Origin: Achatina immaculata
Taxonomy: Eukaryota > Mollusca > Gastropoda > Stylommatophora > Achatinidae
Direction: 5' to 3'
DNA length: 64,000 nucleotides
NCBI GenBank assembly: GCA_009760885.1
Contig: CM019718.1
Span: 25,332,133 to 25,396,132 of the forward strand
Below, piece after piece: positions 20,097-30,988 of the stretch (positions within the stretch are counted from its first letter, which is position 1; each line of letters starts with the position of its first letter). The notes under the pieces were generated by a model. It ran no database searches. It was not told where the DNA came from and saw nothing but the letters and a program-made list of their open reading frames with translations. Both the position numbers and the translations under genes were made by a program.

Positions 20097-21146
20097 TCTT
20101 GCGTGTGTGTGTGTGTTAGAGCATCACGCTTGAACGCCTGGAGCAATTTCAACCAAATCTGGCACATATATAACTTACAGTCTGGACAGTGCACCGTGCG
20201 GGTTAGATCACCGCTAGGATACCCCTATGACCCCTAGGGGTCGGGGTGACACGTACAAATAATCGAAAATGAACGAATCCATAGTTTTTTCGAGGTCACT
20301 GAGATGAATAGTTACACTCCTGATGCCGATAAAGTCCAAGTTCAGCCTCAAACGGCAGTGAGGGGGGAGGGGCGCTAGGGATGGGGGTGCCATGGAGTGG
20401 CATGTATAAATAATCGAAAACGACCGATATTAGTGTCGAATCCATAGTTTTTGGGGTCGCTGAGATGAATAGTGACACTCCCGATGCCGATAATGTCCAA
20501 GTTCAGTCCCCAACGGCATGGGTGCTCTACGGGTGGGGGTGGGATGGGGTGACATAAAAATGAAAGTGTGTGGGTGTGTATGTTAGAGCATCACGCTGGA
20601 ACGCCTGAAGCAATTTCAACCAAACTTGGAACACATATGACCTACAATCTGGACAGTGCACCCTGGGGAGTTAGATCATCCCTATGACCCATAGGGGTCG
20701 GGGCGACATGTAAAAATAATCGAAAATGAATGATATTAGTGTCGAATCCATAGTTTTCGGAGTCGCTGAGATGAATAATTATACTCTAGACACCGTTTAA
20801 GTCCAAGTTCAGCCTTCAACGGCATTTGGGGGGGGGGGCTAGGGATGGGAGTGGGAGTGGGATGTAATGAAATCCACAAATAATCGAAAACGACAGATTT
20901 TAGTGTCGAATCCACAGTTTTCTGGGTCGCTGAGATGATTGATGACAGTCCTGATAACAATTAATCCCACGTATAGTCGAATAGAAGGAATAGATCTCTG
21001 CAGAACCGTCTACACACTGTAGAACATTCTAGAAGTTTGTGGAAATGAATAGAACATTGTAAAACCTTCTGGAAGGCTGTGGAAATGAACAGAACTCTGT
21101 TGATTGGGATAAATAAATACCCGGGCAACGCCGGGTAAACAGCTAG
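20097..21146 (+). mobile_element. Non-autonomous Helitron with internal duplication
   Basis: The 3' terminus has a hairpin CCCGG-GCAACG-CCGGG (21120-21135), then TAAACAG and CTAG (21143-21146) followed by T. The proposed 5' end is TC at 20097 preceded by A, giving the A/T insertion site expected of Helitrons. No Rep/helicase is encoded. Inside, a block beginning TTAGAGCATCACGC occurs at 20116 and again at 20583, and a GTCGCTGAGATGAATAG block recurs several times, so the element grew by internal duplication. It is preceded by an (AT)n tract (20068-20094). The 3' end call is strong; the 5' end is less certain. Confidence 0.8.
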
Positions 21147-21714
21147 TATTCTGATATAAGAGGTCCACCCACGCAAAAATCGGAGAGAGAAAATTACAGA
21201 AACCTTTCCTGTTATATGTAGCAAATCGCCGAGCCCTAAACATGAAAGGTATAAGAGGAAGGAGAGAAGACAAGACAAGATTTGTATCCCAGTGATAAAT
21301 GAAGGATTGACTTAAAGGAATATCCTCATAATCGCTACACCTTCGCCAATAATAATAATAACAACAACACCTCTTTTCGTTTTGGAATACAAATCTGAAA
21401 CAGATCAAGTACGTATGGAAGAAGTGAATGATTTCAAAATTTACTGCATTAAAAACATGTTGTAAAATAAAACAAAAGATAGTCAAGAAGATCAAATGGA
21501 TGAACGAAAATTTGCAACAGAATGATGCATAAAGAGACGCAACAGACCACATTAAAAACAAACTACGTTAGTTACAAGGACTCTAGTCTTTGCACTGGAA
21601 ATTTCTGTCCTCGATTTTGGCCCTCACATACCAGTACACACGTGTGCATAAAGTGCATGATGTGAGAGCAAGGAAACTATATACAAAAATGCATGTTTAA
21701 CTCTTTGGCATTCC
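21147..21714. other. Intergenic, nothing recognised
   Basis: No domain-bearing frame was identified on either strand. Confidence 0.45.
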
Positions 21715-22204
21715 TGTAGTGACTTGAATGTTGTGGCTGTGTTGGTGGGTCTGCATGTGAGATATACAAAGTATTGCTGCCTTTTGTGTGAATGGGACAG
21801 CAGGGAAAAGACACTGGGCTATGTGAAGAAAGATTGGCCTGGAGGGAAGTCTTTGAAAGTTGGAGAAAAGAATGTGCAACACCCAGCATTGATAGAGACA
21901 CACACACACACACACAATCATACTACCACCTCTACACATAAAACTTGGTCTGATGAAGAATTCTGTATAAGCCATGGACCCTGCTAAGCCAGTGTTCAAG
22001 TACTTGGAAGACAAATTCCCTCTACTCAGTGAAGCAAAAGTCAAAGATGGAGTTTTTGTAGGTCCTCATATCTGACAGCTCTTCAAAGATGAGAAGTTTG
22101 ACAATCTGGTGCAAGGTAATTAAAAGAATGCTTGGGGTGCGTTTCGTCTAGTGCTAACTAAATTCCTTGGAAATATCAAGGGAGAAAACTGCAAAGAACT
22201 GGTT

Positions 22205-22515
22205 GAGAATATGTTATCTGTGTAATCACAAACTTGGCTGAGAATATGTTGTCTGTGTAATCACAAACTTGTCTGGGAATATGTTGTCTGTGTAATCACA
22301 AACCTGGCTGGGAATATGTTATCTCTGTATCACAAACTTGGGTGGGAATATGTTGTCTGTGTAATCACAAACTTGGCTGGGAATATGTTGTCTCTGTATC
22401 ACAAATTTATCTGGGAATATGTTGTCTCTGTATCACAAACTTATATGGGAATATGTTGTCTCTGTATCACAAACTTATCTGGGAATATGTTGTCTCTGTA
22501 TCACAAACGTGGCTG
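22205..22515. repeat. 34-35-bp minisatellite inside the pseudogene, about 9 copies
   Basis: The unit CTGGGAATATGTTGTCTCTG plus TATCACAAACTT derives from the codons for an ENMLSLYHKLG-like segment. The period is not a multiple of three, so each copy shifts frame. Early copies have TGTGTAATCAC and later ones TCTGTATCAC. Confidence 0.95.
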
Positions 22516-22616
22516 CAGTATATGTCCTTAACGTTGCACTTTCTCCTTTCTCACTGGGATTTTTCCCTGACAACCGCAGCATGGCCAGTGATGTACATGG
22601 GGAACGCTTTCATCAG

Positions 22617-22800
22617 GATATCATAACAATGGAGAAACAGTATCAGGATATCACAACAATGGAGAAACAGTATCAGTATATCACAACAATGGAGAAACAG
22701 TATCAGGATATCACAACAATGGAGAAACAGTATCAGGATATCACAACAATGGAGAAACAGTATCAGGATATCACAACAATGGAGAAACAGTATCAGGACA
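22617..22800. repeat. 30-bp minisatellite inside the pseudogene, 6 copies
   Basis: The unit AGGATATCACAACAATGGAG plus AAACAGTATC is ten codons (QDITTMEKQY) repeated in frame, directly after the HGERFH motif. It was copied from the family's own QDI.TMEKRYQ stretch. Confidence 0.95.
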
Positions 22801-22910
22801 AGTGGTCCACTTCCTCGTTGACTGACTGTTGTTGAACATTGACTAGACATGATCCTGAACACTTGTACAAGTGGCAGTCAAAGAAACGTCAACACACAGA
22901 TGCGGGCATG

Positions 22911-23184
22911 CAAAGCTGCGCTTTAGATTCTAACGTAATACTCTGTTTAGTAAGTGACTGGTGCACATTTCTTATAAAACAGTAGCCAGCTTTGCATTAT
23001 GGTTGCCGTATTCATGTTTAGCACACCGGGATCTATAAGAAAAGACAAATTTTAAAAAGAAGGGCATAACTTGTGTGAACATATGTTGCCCAGCGCTGTC
23101 AAACAAAGAAAGATTTTCTTTATCACCAGTCATAATGACTGTTATGCTACACCGGAGAAAAAAAAACACTTGTAACTTTATCAA
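22911..23184. other. Intergenic, nothing recognised
   Basis: No supportable feature. Confidence 0.45.
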
Positions 23185-23782
23185 CATCATCACCACGTGC
23201 AATGCCGGGCTAAGTTGGGCGGTCATACCACTTCACAAATCTCGGTACTTGACACTTCTGAGTAGCTCTGTTGCTGATTTCTTCCAGTGCCACGATGTCA
23301 GGCCTTCTAACATCTATTCCCTCTGTCGTCCTCTGCCTCTCTTGCCTTCAGTTTTTCTTATTGTTATGATGCTTTCCACTTTCCCTCTTCTCATTACATG
23401 CACCAAGAATCATGATTGCCGTTTTCGCATTTTTGTTTATTTTACTGTGTTTTTCATTAGTTACCCTGGTTGTCCGTGGGATCCTCAACATTTTTCTCAG
23501 GAATCACATCTCTATTGCCTCCAATGATTTACTCATTTGTCTGCCAGTTAGTTCATGATTCACATTCGTATAGCAAAACAAGTTCGGTATAGCACTGTAT
23601 TATTTTCTTTCTCACATTCAATGACACTGACTTCTTGCACAAGATAACTATCATCTTCTGAAATGCCGATTTTGCCTGACATATTTTGCTGTTAATTTCA
23701 TCTCCCAGCAGTTGTTATCATTTATCCCACGTATTTAAATTTGTTCACATCTTCCAGCGCTGTACCACTGATGTTGCAAGCT
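23185..23782 (-). pseudogene. RTE-related LINE 3' fragment
   Basis: Minus-strand translation passes through ACNISGTALEDVNKFKYVG, INSKICQAKSAFQKM and a basic GRQR-type C-terminus, with many frameshifts. These correspond to SIKLNGTVLKQVQKFKYLG and onward in the 57490-60450 ORF. Much more diverged than the copies at 1 and 43083. Rep-A adjoins its left coding edge at about 23783. Confidence 0.8.
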
Positions 23783-23935
23783 GTACTCGGGGATTGAAAA
23801 ACTAGCCGCCATAACCCGCTCCCACGCCGATTCGATGCTGTGCCTCAACACCTCTACAGCATCGGCTGCAAAGAACACCAGCTCGCAGTTACAGGGAGTT
23901 CGTACAAGTACAAGCATTTGTTTGAAACGCCGTTA
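23783..23935 (+). mobile_element. Dispersed repeat Rep-A, copy 2
   Basis: From AGCTGTACTCGGGGATTG to GTACAAGTACAAGCATTTG, about 85% like copy 1 by eye. It sits exactly where the LINE similarity stops, so it probably inserted into the LINE. Confidence 0.75.
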
Positions 23936-24659
23936 ATGGATCATGGCGGTCTAAGAGTTAATGAAAATCGATTCTTCAGATAAGAATGAAAACAGGTAAG
24001 GGTTAAGCGGATTGTGGTATTATGGAAAACAAAAGAACTCTCCAGTGTTTGGTTATCAAAATCAGAAACTCCAAATAAGCAAACAGAGATAAAATCTAAG
24101 CATTATCACCACATTCAGAAAAAAAAAATTGAGGGCATTGTCACATTAAGATGTTATCAAGGGACTTGGAAGATAAGCAGTGACGTCAGAGCTTTAGAGT
24201 GTTAATAAAAACAATTTGAATACAATAATTAGTACAACAAATAATTCGCGATCTGTTTATTAAATGTAGCGAAGCGTTAGCCACGTTTGTAATGTGATAG
24301 GCGATCTGCACTCTGAGAACATGCCAGGGATATCTGTTTGTTTACATCATTACTTCCTAACTCGGGTCGTCGACCCAAGTTAGGGTCGGGTGGGATTCTG
24401 GGGTAGGGTCACATGAAAATATTCTTTAAAATTATTTTCAAAAATAATAAGACAGGAGTTTGTTTTTTTTTAAGTACAGGATTTTATGTAAATCCTTGTA
24501 ATTTATATTTTAATCTTCCCTCTCTGTGTGTCTGCTTTGAATAGGGGCGCTTCAGTGAGACGCTTTTAATTCACGAAACTCAAAAGTTACCACAGAAACA
24601 ATAACGGTCCTGATAGACAGACTCTTTTCAGGCATCGCGTTCGACTCCCACGTCGCAAC
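23936..24659. other. Intergenic; short palindromic GGGTCG patch
   Basis: GGGTCGTCGACCC at about 24364-24376, followed by AGTTAGGGTCGGG. Reminiscent of a DNA-transposon terminus, but no partner end was found. Confidence 0.35.
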
Positions 24660-24983
24660 GAAGAAGAATAGACGATCATCATCATGTCCCCTGCCTGAAG
24701 GCCATCTACGAGCCATCTAAGATTTTCTCTCTTGATCTTCCTCTCCCTTTCCTGCCTCCAAGTTTCCCTTTTGTTATGACCTTTCGATCCCTCTGTGAAG
24801 CAGTACAGACGGTCAGATCGTGCTAAGCAACTTTTGTAATAATCCGCAAGAATGAATTGATCACACATCCTGTCCTCGTTCTATGGCCAATGAACCTGCC
24901 TTCCTCGTAGTGTCTTTGTTAAGGTTCGTTTCTCGCTGGCTTTCCTTGGACCTTCTTCATTTGTTATTTTAGCTGGTTATAGT
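24660..24983 (-). pseudogene. RTE-related LINE 3' end with (GAT) tail
   Basis: On the minus strand PAKITNEEGPRKASEKRTLTK, then a broken RQVHWP and RWLVDGLQAGDMMM before a short GATGATGAT tail (about 24676-24690). This is the C-terminus of an RTE-like RT. It is joined head-to-head at about 24984 to a plus-strand fragment. Confidence 0.75.
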
Positions 24984-25630
24984 ATCTCAAAGAAAAGAAT
25001 ACGACCAAAAATGTAGCAGTACCATCGATGGCACAAATCTGAAACAAGTTGATAGATTCAAGTACTTAGGAACGATTATAACAACTGATGGAAAACGTCA
25101 CAACGAAATTAAAAGCAGACGTGCTCAGGCCAAGTCAGAATTCCAGACAATGAGAAATATCTTGTGCAACAGATCCATATCAATGGAAACAAGATTCAAA
25201 GTACTTGAATATAACATCGAGGCAATTTTGTTTTATGGATGTGAATCATGGTCCATGAATAAGAGAGTACAGCGAGAAATGGAGGCCATGGAAATGTGGT
25301 TTAAAGAAGGATGTTGAAGGTACCATGGACAGCCAAGAAAACCAATGAAGAGGTCTTAAGAGAGGCCGGAGTTAAAAACCAAATTATAGCAAAGATCAGA
25401 GGCAGACAAGCGAAATTTGTAGGACATTTTCTGAGAAGAGGAAAATTGGAAAACACTGTGACAACTGGAAAAATTGAAGGAAGAAGAGACAGAGGAAGAC
25501 AGAGAGAAAGAAGTTACTGGATGGGCTGTCAGTGGTGCTAGGAAGAAAGTCACCGGCGGATCTCCTAATCAAGTCTAAAGACAGGGAATTGTGGAGAGAA
25601 ATGATCGCCTACGCCACGGGCATGGCACTT
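24984..25630 (+). pseudogene. RTE-related LINE 3' fragment, plus strand
   Basis: Reads STIDGTNLKQVDRFKYLGTI, QAKSEFQTMRNILCNRSISM, LFYGCESWSMNK, EAMEMWF, then after a frameshift at about 25310 KVPWTAKKTNEEVLREAG, KFVGHFLRRGKLENTVTTGK and RRDRGRQRERS. Parallel to the RTE ORF C-terminus, but a separate, diverged family member. It stops within the basic tail. Confidence 0.85.
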
Positions 25631-25639
25631 GAATTGAAT

Positions 25640-25860
25640 TGAATAGTATACTTAACTATTTTCGTAGAAACCGCATTTCAGTTGCCTCTAATGCTCCCTT
25701 TGTTGTTTCTATCAGTGATCATGATTCGCTTCTATATAGTAGAACTGGCTCGATACATGACTCTTCTCTTCTTCTCTTATTATCTGCTGATAAAGATGGA
25801 CTGCACAAAATAGATCTCATTTTCTGAAATGCTACCTTAACGATGAAGTAACCAATAAGC
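25640..25860 (-). pseudogene. RTE-related LINE fragment, minus strand
   Basis: Minus strand gives IEPVLLYRSES, a stop, then SLIETTKGALEATEMRFLRK. This matches the YIEPILLYGSESWTIGK..LEAAEMWFIRR region of the RTE ORF. Third fragment in a cluster of alternating orientation. Confidence 0.75.
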
Positions 25861-25959
25861 CGCTCTTGAACAACATCGTAGCATTTTTAATGTGTGCATC
25901 ATGATGATGATGGGTTGATGAAACATGTCAAGTATAATAGAATCTCAAAATGATCGGAA

Positions 25960-26505
25960 CGAATTCATCTCATATATAAACATCTCACATATATTAACAT
26001 AGCTCACCCATACACATCTCATCTAAAAACATCTCATCTATAAGCATCTCATCTTTAATCATCTCATCTACACATCTCATCTATAAACATATCTCGTCTA
26101 TACACATCTCATCTAAAAACATCTCATCTATACACATCTCATCTACATACATCTCATCTATAAACATATCTCGTCTCTACACATCTCCTCCATATACATC
26201 TCATCTATAAACATATCTCGTCTATAAACATCTCATTCATAAACATATCTCATCTATGCACATCTCATCTATGCACATCTCATCTATACACATCTCATCT
26301 ATATACATCTCATTTATATACATCTCATCTATAAACATATCTCGTCTATAAACATCTCATTCATAAACATATCTCATCTATGCACATCTCATCTATGCAC
26401 ATCTCATCTATAAACATATCTCGTCTCTACACATCTCCTCCATATACATCTCATCTATAAACATATCTCGTCTATAGACATCTCATCCATAAACATATCT
26501 ACTCC
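25960..26505. repeat. 15-16-bp degenerate minisatellite with larger repeats
   Basis: Units like ACATCTCATCTATAA with CGTC and CATTCAT variants. A block of about 140 bases (ATATCTCGTCTATAAACATC through the CTATGCAC pair) occurs twice (about 26205 and 26335), so recent block duplication is superimposed. Confidence 0.9.
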
Positions 26506-27994
26506 CACTCATTTTCCCAGAATTCACCTGCCAAGCACCTGCACAGAGTACTGAGTTTTTTAACTTAAGGGGCAATACTTAATAGCAGTCAATTTATAAA
26601 CTCTAGGTCAGATGCGTTGTTATAATCACATATTTGAGGGGGGGGGGGGAATGTTGAACACCATGTTTAATTAAAATAACAACGGCACTGACTGCTATTC
26701 ACGGAAGTGTTGTACCACGAACGAGTAATTTCGCACTAGCTTGAAAAACGTTGGATTATTTGAGGAGTGACTTTATAATACTCTTTGAGACTAGTGGCAA
26801 GTTAAGTTGTGTTAAAGTCATTGTGTCAGTGAATTTTCAATATTTTTGTAATCGTTTTTGTCTCGGGTTGTCTCCAAGAAAAGTTTTGGAACAGCTGGTT
26901 TACGTAATAACGAATTGCATCAGAAAATTAACTATCTGGCTAATGTTCACCTGAAACTCTTATCAAAACAGACGCGTAACAGTCTAAAGTTGTTGAGTAA
27001 AGACAAGTTATCAGCAAATGTTTTGAGTAAAGGCAGTTATCATGGCTGGCGAGCAAAGATGTGATCTTGTAACCGGAGCTTGTAGCTGTCAGCGTGTTCT
27101 TCAGTGAGCTGTCCCAGCTCCGTTTCAGATCCGGCTTTGTGACTGCGCAAAGAGCTTAAGTTCGCAGTTTATATAAATTCACGAAACCAAACAACAAAAC
27201 AAAGCCATCAAACCGTAGCCACCGGTTCAGGAAGTGCATTTTAACCAAGTACGGAACGGTTAACTTAGCAGGACGGCGTTAACTCGACCAGAGAAGACAA
27301 GCCATATTTCGACGAACAGCGAAAAATCTAGGCCAAAGTCTGAAAATGTCACCGTAAAATCTAGGCCACTGTGTGGACGAGGTTCTACGAAATCCACACA
27401 AGCAGTCAAAGGTTACACTTCTTCGCTCCTGTCACTAGCACTTAAGCTGTTTTCAGCTGACTGCTGTCTACTCCCAAGTTACATATTTTAACACTCGTTG
27501 AGTTTAGTATCTCTAAGTTACATATTTCTAAGTTACATATTTTAGCCACGTGGCTCCACGGGATTGTTAACCACTTATACACATCAAATTTAACTCTAGA
27601 AATCCCACTGACGTAACATTTTCAAACGTTACACGTGGCCAAGTGTTGGAAATGTAACTGTAAGACAAATGTTTTGGGGGAGAGGGACACTACAACGCAA
27701 AAGTCTCCATAAGTTGTTTACATGTTTTTGTTATAGTTTATGCTACGAACGTTACTCTTGTTTTTTTTAAATGATATCCTTTTAGGAGCTAAGACTGACT
27801 GACTATAGCTAGGATCTATGTGAAGCTGGTTTGACCAAGACCCTCTTCCAGTTCTCCGTGTTCGCTTCTAATTAGTGTCATGATGTTATTCGGTTTAGCG
27901 TGGTTCGCTGTGATACATGTGGCGGTGGAAGGAGGCTTTTGAGAACCTCGCTTTTTTTTGGGGGGGGGGGGGGTGTACTCCTGGTTGTTGAGCA
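26506..27994. other. Intergenic; partial Rep-A-like patch at about 27795-27880
   Basis: A G11-type run lies near 26638. TTTGACCAAGACCCTCTTCCA resembles the 5' part of Rep-A copy 3 (CTGACCAAGACCCTTTCCCA). No gene recognised; the open frames at 26751-27064 have no known domain. Confidence 0.4.
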
Positions 27995-28156
27995 ATCCAG
28001 TACATATCCCGTACATATCCAGTACATATCCCGTACATATCCAGTACATATCCCGTACATATCCAGTACATATCCCGTACATATCCCGTACATATCCCGT
28101 ACATATCCAGTACATATCCAGTACATATCCCGTACATATCCAGTACATATCTCGTA
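27995..28156. repeat. 11-bp minisatellite, about 14 copies
   Basis: Alternating TACATATCCAG and TACATATCCCG units. It gives long open frames in several phases, which are artefacts. Confidence 0.95.
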
Positions 28157-28633
28157 CGATGTTTGGGCGTTCGCACCATCATGGCAGTAACGGCTAAGAA
28201 CAACAACAACAACAACAAAAAACCTGTTTCTCTCCTCTTCTCCCCCCCCCCCCCCCCACAGGGAGATGAGATCTGTAAGACTGCTACATTTAGTTCCTAA
28301 CAGCTTACAGAAAGACAGCCTTGAGACAAGGGCATCTGGTGTGATCCACAAGGAATCTGGAAGATATCTTCTTGCTAGGCTTCACTGTCTACATACACTA
28401 ATCCTTAACTTGTTCAGAAAACCCATTAGAAGCTTTAGGCATAGAGAAGAAGCGTAAGGTCTTTAAGAGAAGCTCACGTCTAACAGCTACAACACCAAAG
28501 TAGCAGTAACTGCCTGTTACAATGTCTCTTCTTTTCTTTCTCGTTCTGAGAAGTCTTTAGAAGTCGAGTCTTGTTCTCCTAAGTGTCAAAAATACTACTC
28601 GGAAGAATTATAAGGCTTTTTTTTTAAACGGGC
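28157..28633. other. Intergenic, C-run near 28243
   Basis: A (CAA)n patch and a run of about 15 C. No gene recognised. Confidence 0.45.
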
Positions 28634-28634
28634 A

Positions 28635-28713
<79 letters not shown>
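28634..28713. repeat. (TCTA)n microsatellite, 20 copies
   Basis: Perfect tetranucleotide repeat. Confidence 0.97.
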
Positions 28714-28919
28714 TGACTAAATAATTTTGGGGAGACAACTTTGAGAAGAAAAAGGCGTTATCTCTGACATTCACATTGATGACCTCATTTTCTCAACCCT
28801 TCTCCTTTCTCCCTTCTCCTTTCTCCCTTTTCCTTTCTCCTTTCAGATGACGGTGACCTTCTCAACCACTGTGTGAAATTTTAATTACAGAAAGTTCTGA
28901 TGTAAAAATTAAGAATTCA

Positions 28920-29145
28920 TTGATGCTCTTCGCTACTTTCTAAACAGCGTTTGCCTCAGATGCTATTTGCTACTTTCTAAACAGTGTTTGTCTCAGATGC
29001 TATTTGCTACTTTTTAAACAGTGTTTGTCTCAGATACTATTTGCTACTTTCTAAACAGTGTTTGTCTCAGATACTATTTGCTACTTTCTAAACAGTGTTT
29101 GTCTCAGATGCTATTTGCTACTTTCTAAACAGTGTTTGTCTCAGC
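28920..29145. repeat. 37-bp minisatellite, about 6 copies
   Basis: Units with GCTATTTGCTACTTTCTAAA and CAGTGTTTGTCTCAGAT. The first copy (GATGCTCTTCGC) is the most diverged. Confidence 0.92.
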
Positions 29146-29149
29146 TGAA

Positions 29150-29280
29150 TACATCCATAGTGACCGTGCCCGAGTAATTAGATGTAATGCTCGTCTCTGC
29201 TGTTGAAAGTCGGTGGTTCGAATCCGAAAGAGGTGCCACGGCCACACCGGCTGTAGAAATAGCTACTTGTCCACTGCATG
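29150..29280 (+). mobile_element. tRNA-derived SINE head
   Basis: Box A-like GAGTAATTAGATGTAATGC and box B GGTTCGAATCC (29215-29225) at tRNA-like spacing. It follows the 37-bp array directly. Confidence 0.65.
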
Positions 29281-29293
29281 AGCTGGAGGGTTA

Positions 29294-29340
29294 ACTGACT
29301 GACTGATTGACTGACTGATTGATTGACTGATTGACTTAGT
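29294..29340. repeat. (TGAC/TGAT)n tract
   Basis: Imperfect tetranucleotide repeat, probably the SINE tail. Confidence 0.85.
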
Positions 29341-29452
29341 GAACTTTATTTGTAATCGTAAAAAGTGGGGGTCTGGGCAGGCAGACCTGTCTGAAGTTCT
29401 GACTAATTCTACAGCTTTCCGTTTCAGCCGTTCTACACCACGTGCCACAACC

Positions 29453-29512
29453 ATGCATACAACATGTATACAACATGTATACAACATGTATGCAACATGT
29501 ATGCAACAAACA
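29453..29512. repeat. 12-bp repeat, 5 copies
   Basis: CAACATGTATA and CAACATGTATG units. Confidence 0.9.
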
Positions 29513-29515
29513 TGG

Positions 29516-30556
29516 TTAGGATCAGGAGAGTGAATCTGCCAGGCGTGGTACGGACCACACCAGTTTGTGGTCTGCTTACAGGTTAAGAAAAATATCATCA
29601 GTAGCAGCAGATCCCTTAGATGACGGATGCCAAGCTGTCGATCCACGAGGTTCTCATGAAAGTGTAATTTATTTTATTAAAATGAACAGTGTTAGCCACC
29701 AAATCGTGGGTTTTAGTTTTACACTCCGGAATAAAGAAACCATCATAGCTTCAACTGATTGTGCAGCCAATAGTAAAACTCCCCGAAGTATGCTATATAG
29801 TTCGACAAAAACTGATTTCGACGTGGCCCGTCATTTGTTACATACATACGCCTGTGGCCAGCCCTTGAGTCTTTTCACTTCTCACACCAGTCTTAGATGC
29901 TCTATGACACTTTAGAGATTTCTTCCACTAGTGCGTTTTGTTTTTCCCTCACTGTATTTTCAGTGATCGCCTAGAAAAGTGTGCTGTCGATCGTCCGAAA
30001 AGGGAATCTTTAGGCACCAACTTAGAAAATACGTATGCATCTGTTTAGGGAAAAGAGAGCATGGAAGGACAAAAAACACTTCGCAAACCGTACAAAAAAT
30101 ATTAATGCATCAAAAACCAATACCAACTCATGTTGAAAATAGAATGAAAGAGGATGATTCAGTCTCAGAAACTACTTTTTTTATGATAGACGTAATAGTG
30201 TTCCTATATCAACAAGATATTATTGTAACAGACTATTTTGTCAGGGTGTGCAACCCTGCAAATGTCACGTAAAATTAACGCCCCTGATTGTTTGTTTATA
30301 TACTAGGGGTAACTGAGTTATTTCCTCTCTGACTTTTAGACTCAGTGTGGACGTGCAAATGTGTGTGTGTGTGAGTGCGTGCGTGCGTGCGTGTGTGTGT
30401 GTTGCATGGGCTTTGTGTGGAGAACCGAGTGTGGTTTGAGGAGGTAAGAAAACTGCTTTTTGAGTCAGTCTTGGTCCGTGTATGACGTCGTGAGGAGGTA
30501 GTGTCGTTCTCCTAGAACGGCTAAGTGCTGCTTGAAAGAAAGATAAAACCACATCT
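29516..30556. other. Intergenic; (GT)n near 30360-30402
   Basis: Several open frames of about 100 codons without recognisable domains. No repeat other than the GT/GC-T tract. Confidence 0.4.
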
Positions 30557-30969
30557 CTAGACTTTTCCTGCAAGTCTGATGAACCCAGCAGTGGTAATGT
30601 ATTTCCTGGCAGTGGGATTTGCTTTCTGTTTGTCGCCACCAGCAGTTTGGGATTGGCTTATAGTCAGGGAATAGTGAAATCTAGCAGGAAAATCCCTTCT
30701 TGGATTCCTTCTGTAACACACCAGATGCCCAGGTCTCGATATCATCATTCTTAGGCTGTGAGGAACTACAGTCTTACCGATCTCATTATGTGTCTTGCTA
30801 TAGCAACCATCATACTGAGCATCATGCGCTTCCATCAACCTTGTGTTTTGACTTGAATACCGGCATTTGTTAACTAAGTATGGACAAATGTAGCCAACTG
30901 CTCTCATCTGTACTCCGTGAAACGTCTTGCCTGGGTCCTGTCCTGTCTTGCCACAGGGAACCGTGAAGC
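30557..30969 (-). CDS. Possible terminal exon of a cysteine-rich protein
   Basis: A non-repetitive minus-strand frame starts after a plausible acceptor (ACACTCCCAG, complement of about 30970-30979) with KSFTVPCGKTGQDPGKTFHG and contains GYICPYLVNKCRY, EAHDAQYDGCYSKTHNEIGK, VVPHSLRMMI and a later LVCY before a TAG at the low end. Five cysteines, balanced composition and third-position variety look coding, unlike the simple-sequence frames elsewhere. An in-frame stop just upstream of the acceptor means any start lies in an earlier exon above 31000, which I could not find. I do not recognise the family. It could also be a pseudogene or chance. Confidence 0.35.
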
Positions 30970-30988
30970 TCTTCTGGGAGTGTGACAC

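Larger units (their letters stand above)
21715..22900 (+). pseudogene. Pseudogene of an uncharacterised animal protein family, expanded by minisatellites
   Basis: Segments in changing frames read VVAVLVGLHVRYTKYCCLLC, then EWDSREKTLGYVKKDWPGGK; after a (CA)n insertion MDPAKPVFKYLEDKFPLLSE and GVFVGPHI; then AWGAFRLVLTKFLGN, ENMLS, HGERFHQDI and TTMEKQYQ, and a final LTDCC. I recognise this order (TKY.CFLC.WDSR, KNVQHP, FLGN, HGERFHQDI..ME.RYQGKW) as a widespread, intronless, uncharacterised protein family of invertebrates, possibly transposon-linked; the name is not assigned. It is dead: a CA-repeat frameshift at about 21900, and stops at 21968, 22073, 22121 and 22833. Two stretches of the coding sequence have been amplified in tandem (22205-22515 and 22617-22800). 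The N-terminal part of the family is missing. Confidence 0.7.

Noticed and set aside
24355..24440. DNA-transposon terminus (GGGTCGTCGACCC region)
   Set aside because: No matching inverted end or target duplication found nearby.
28890..29145. Coding exon in the 37-bp repeat
   Set aside because: The period is not a multiple of three and all frames are interrupted.
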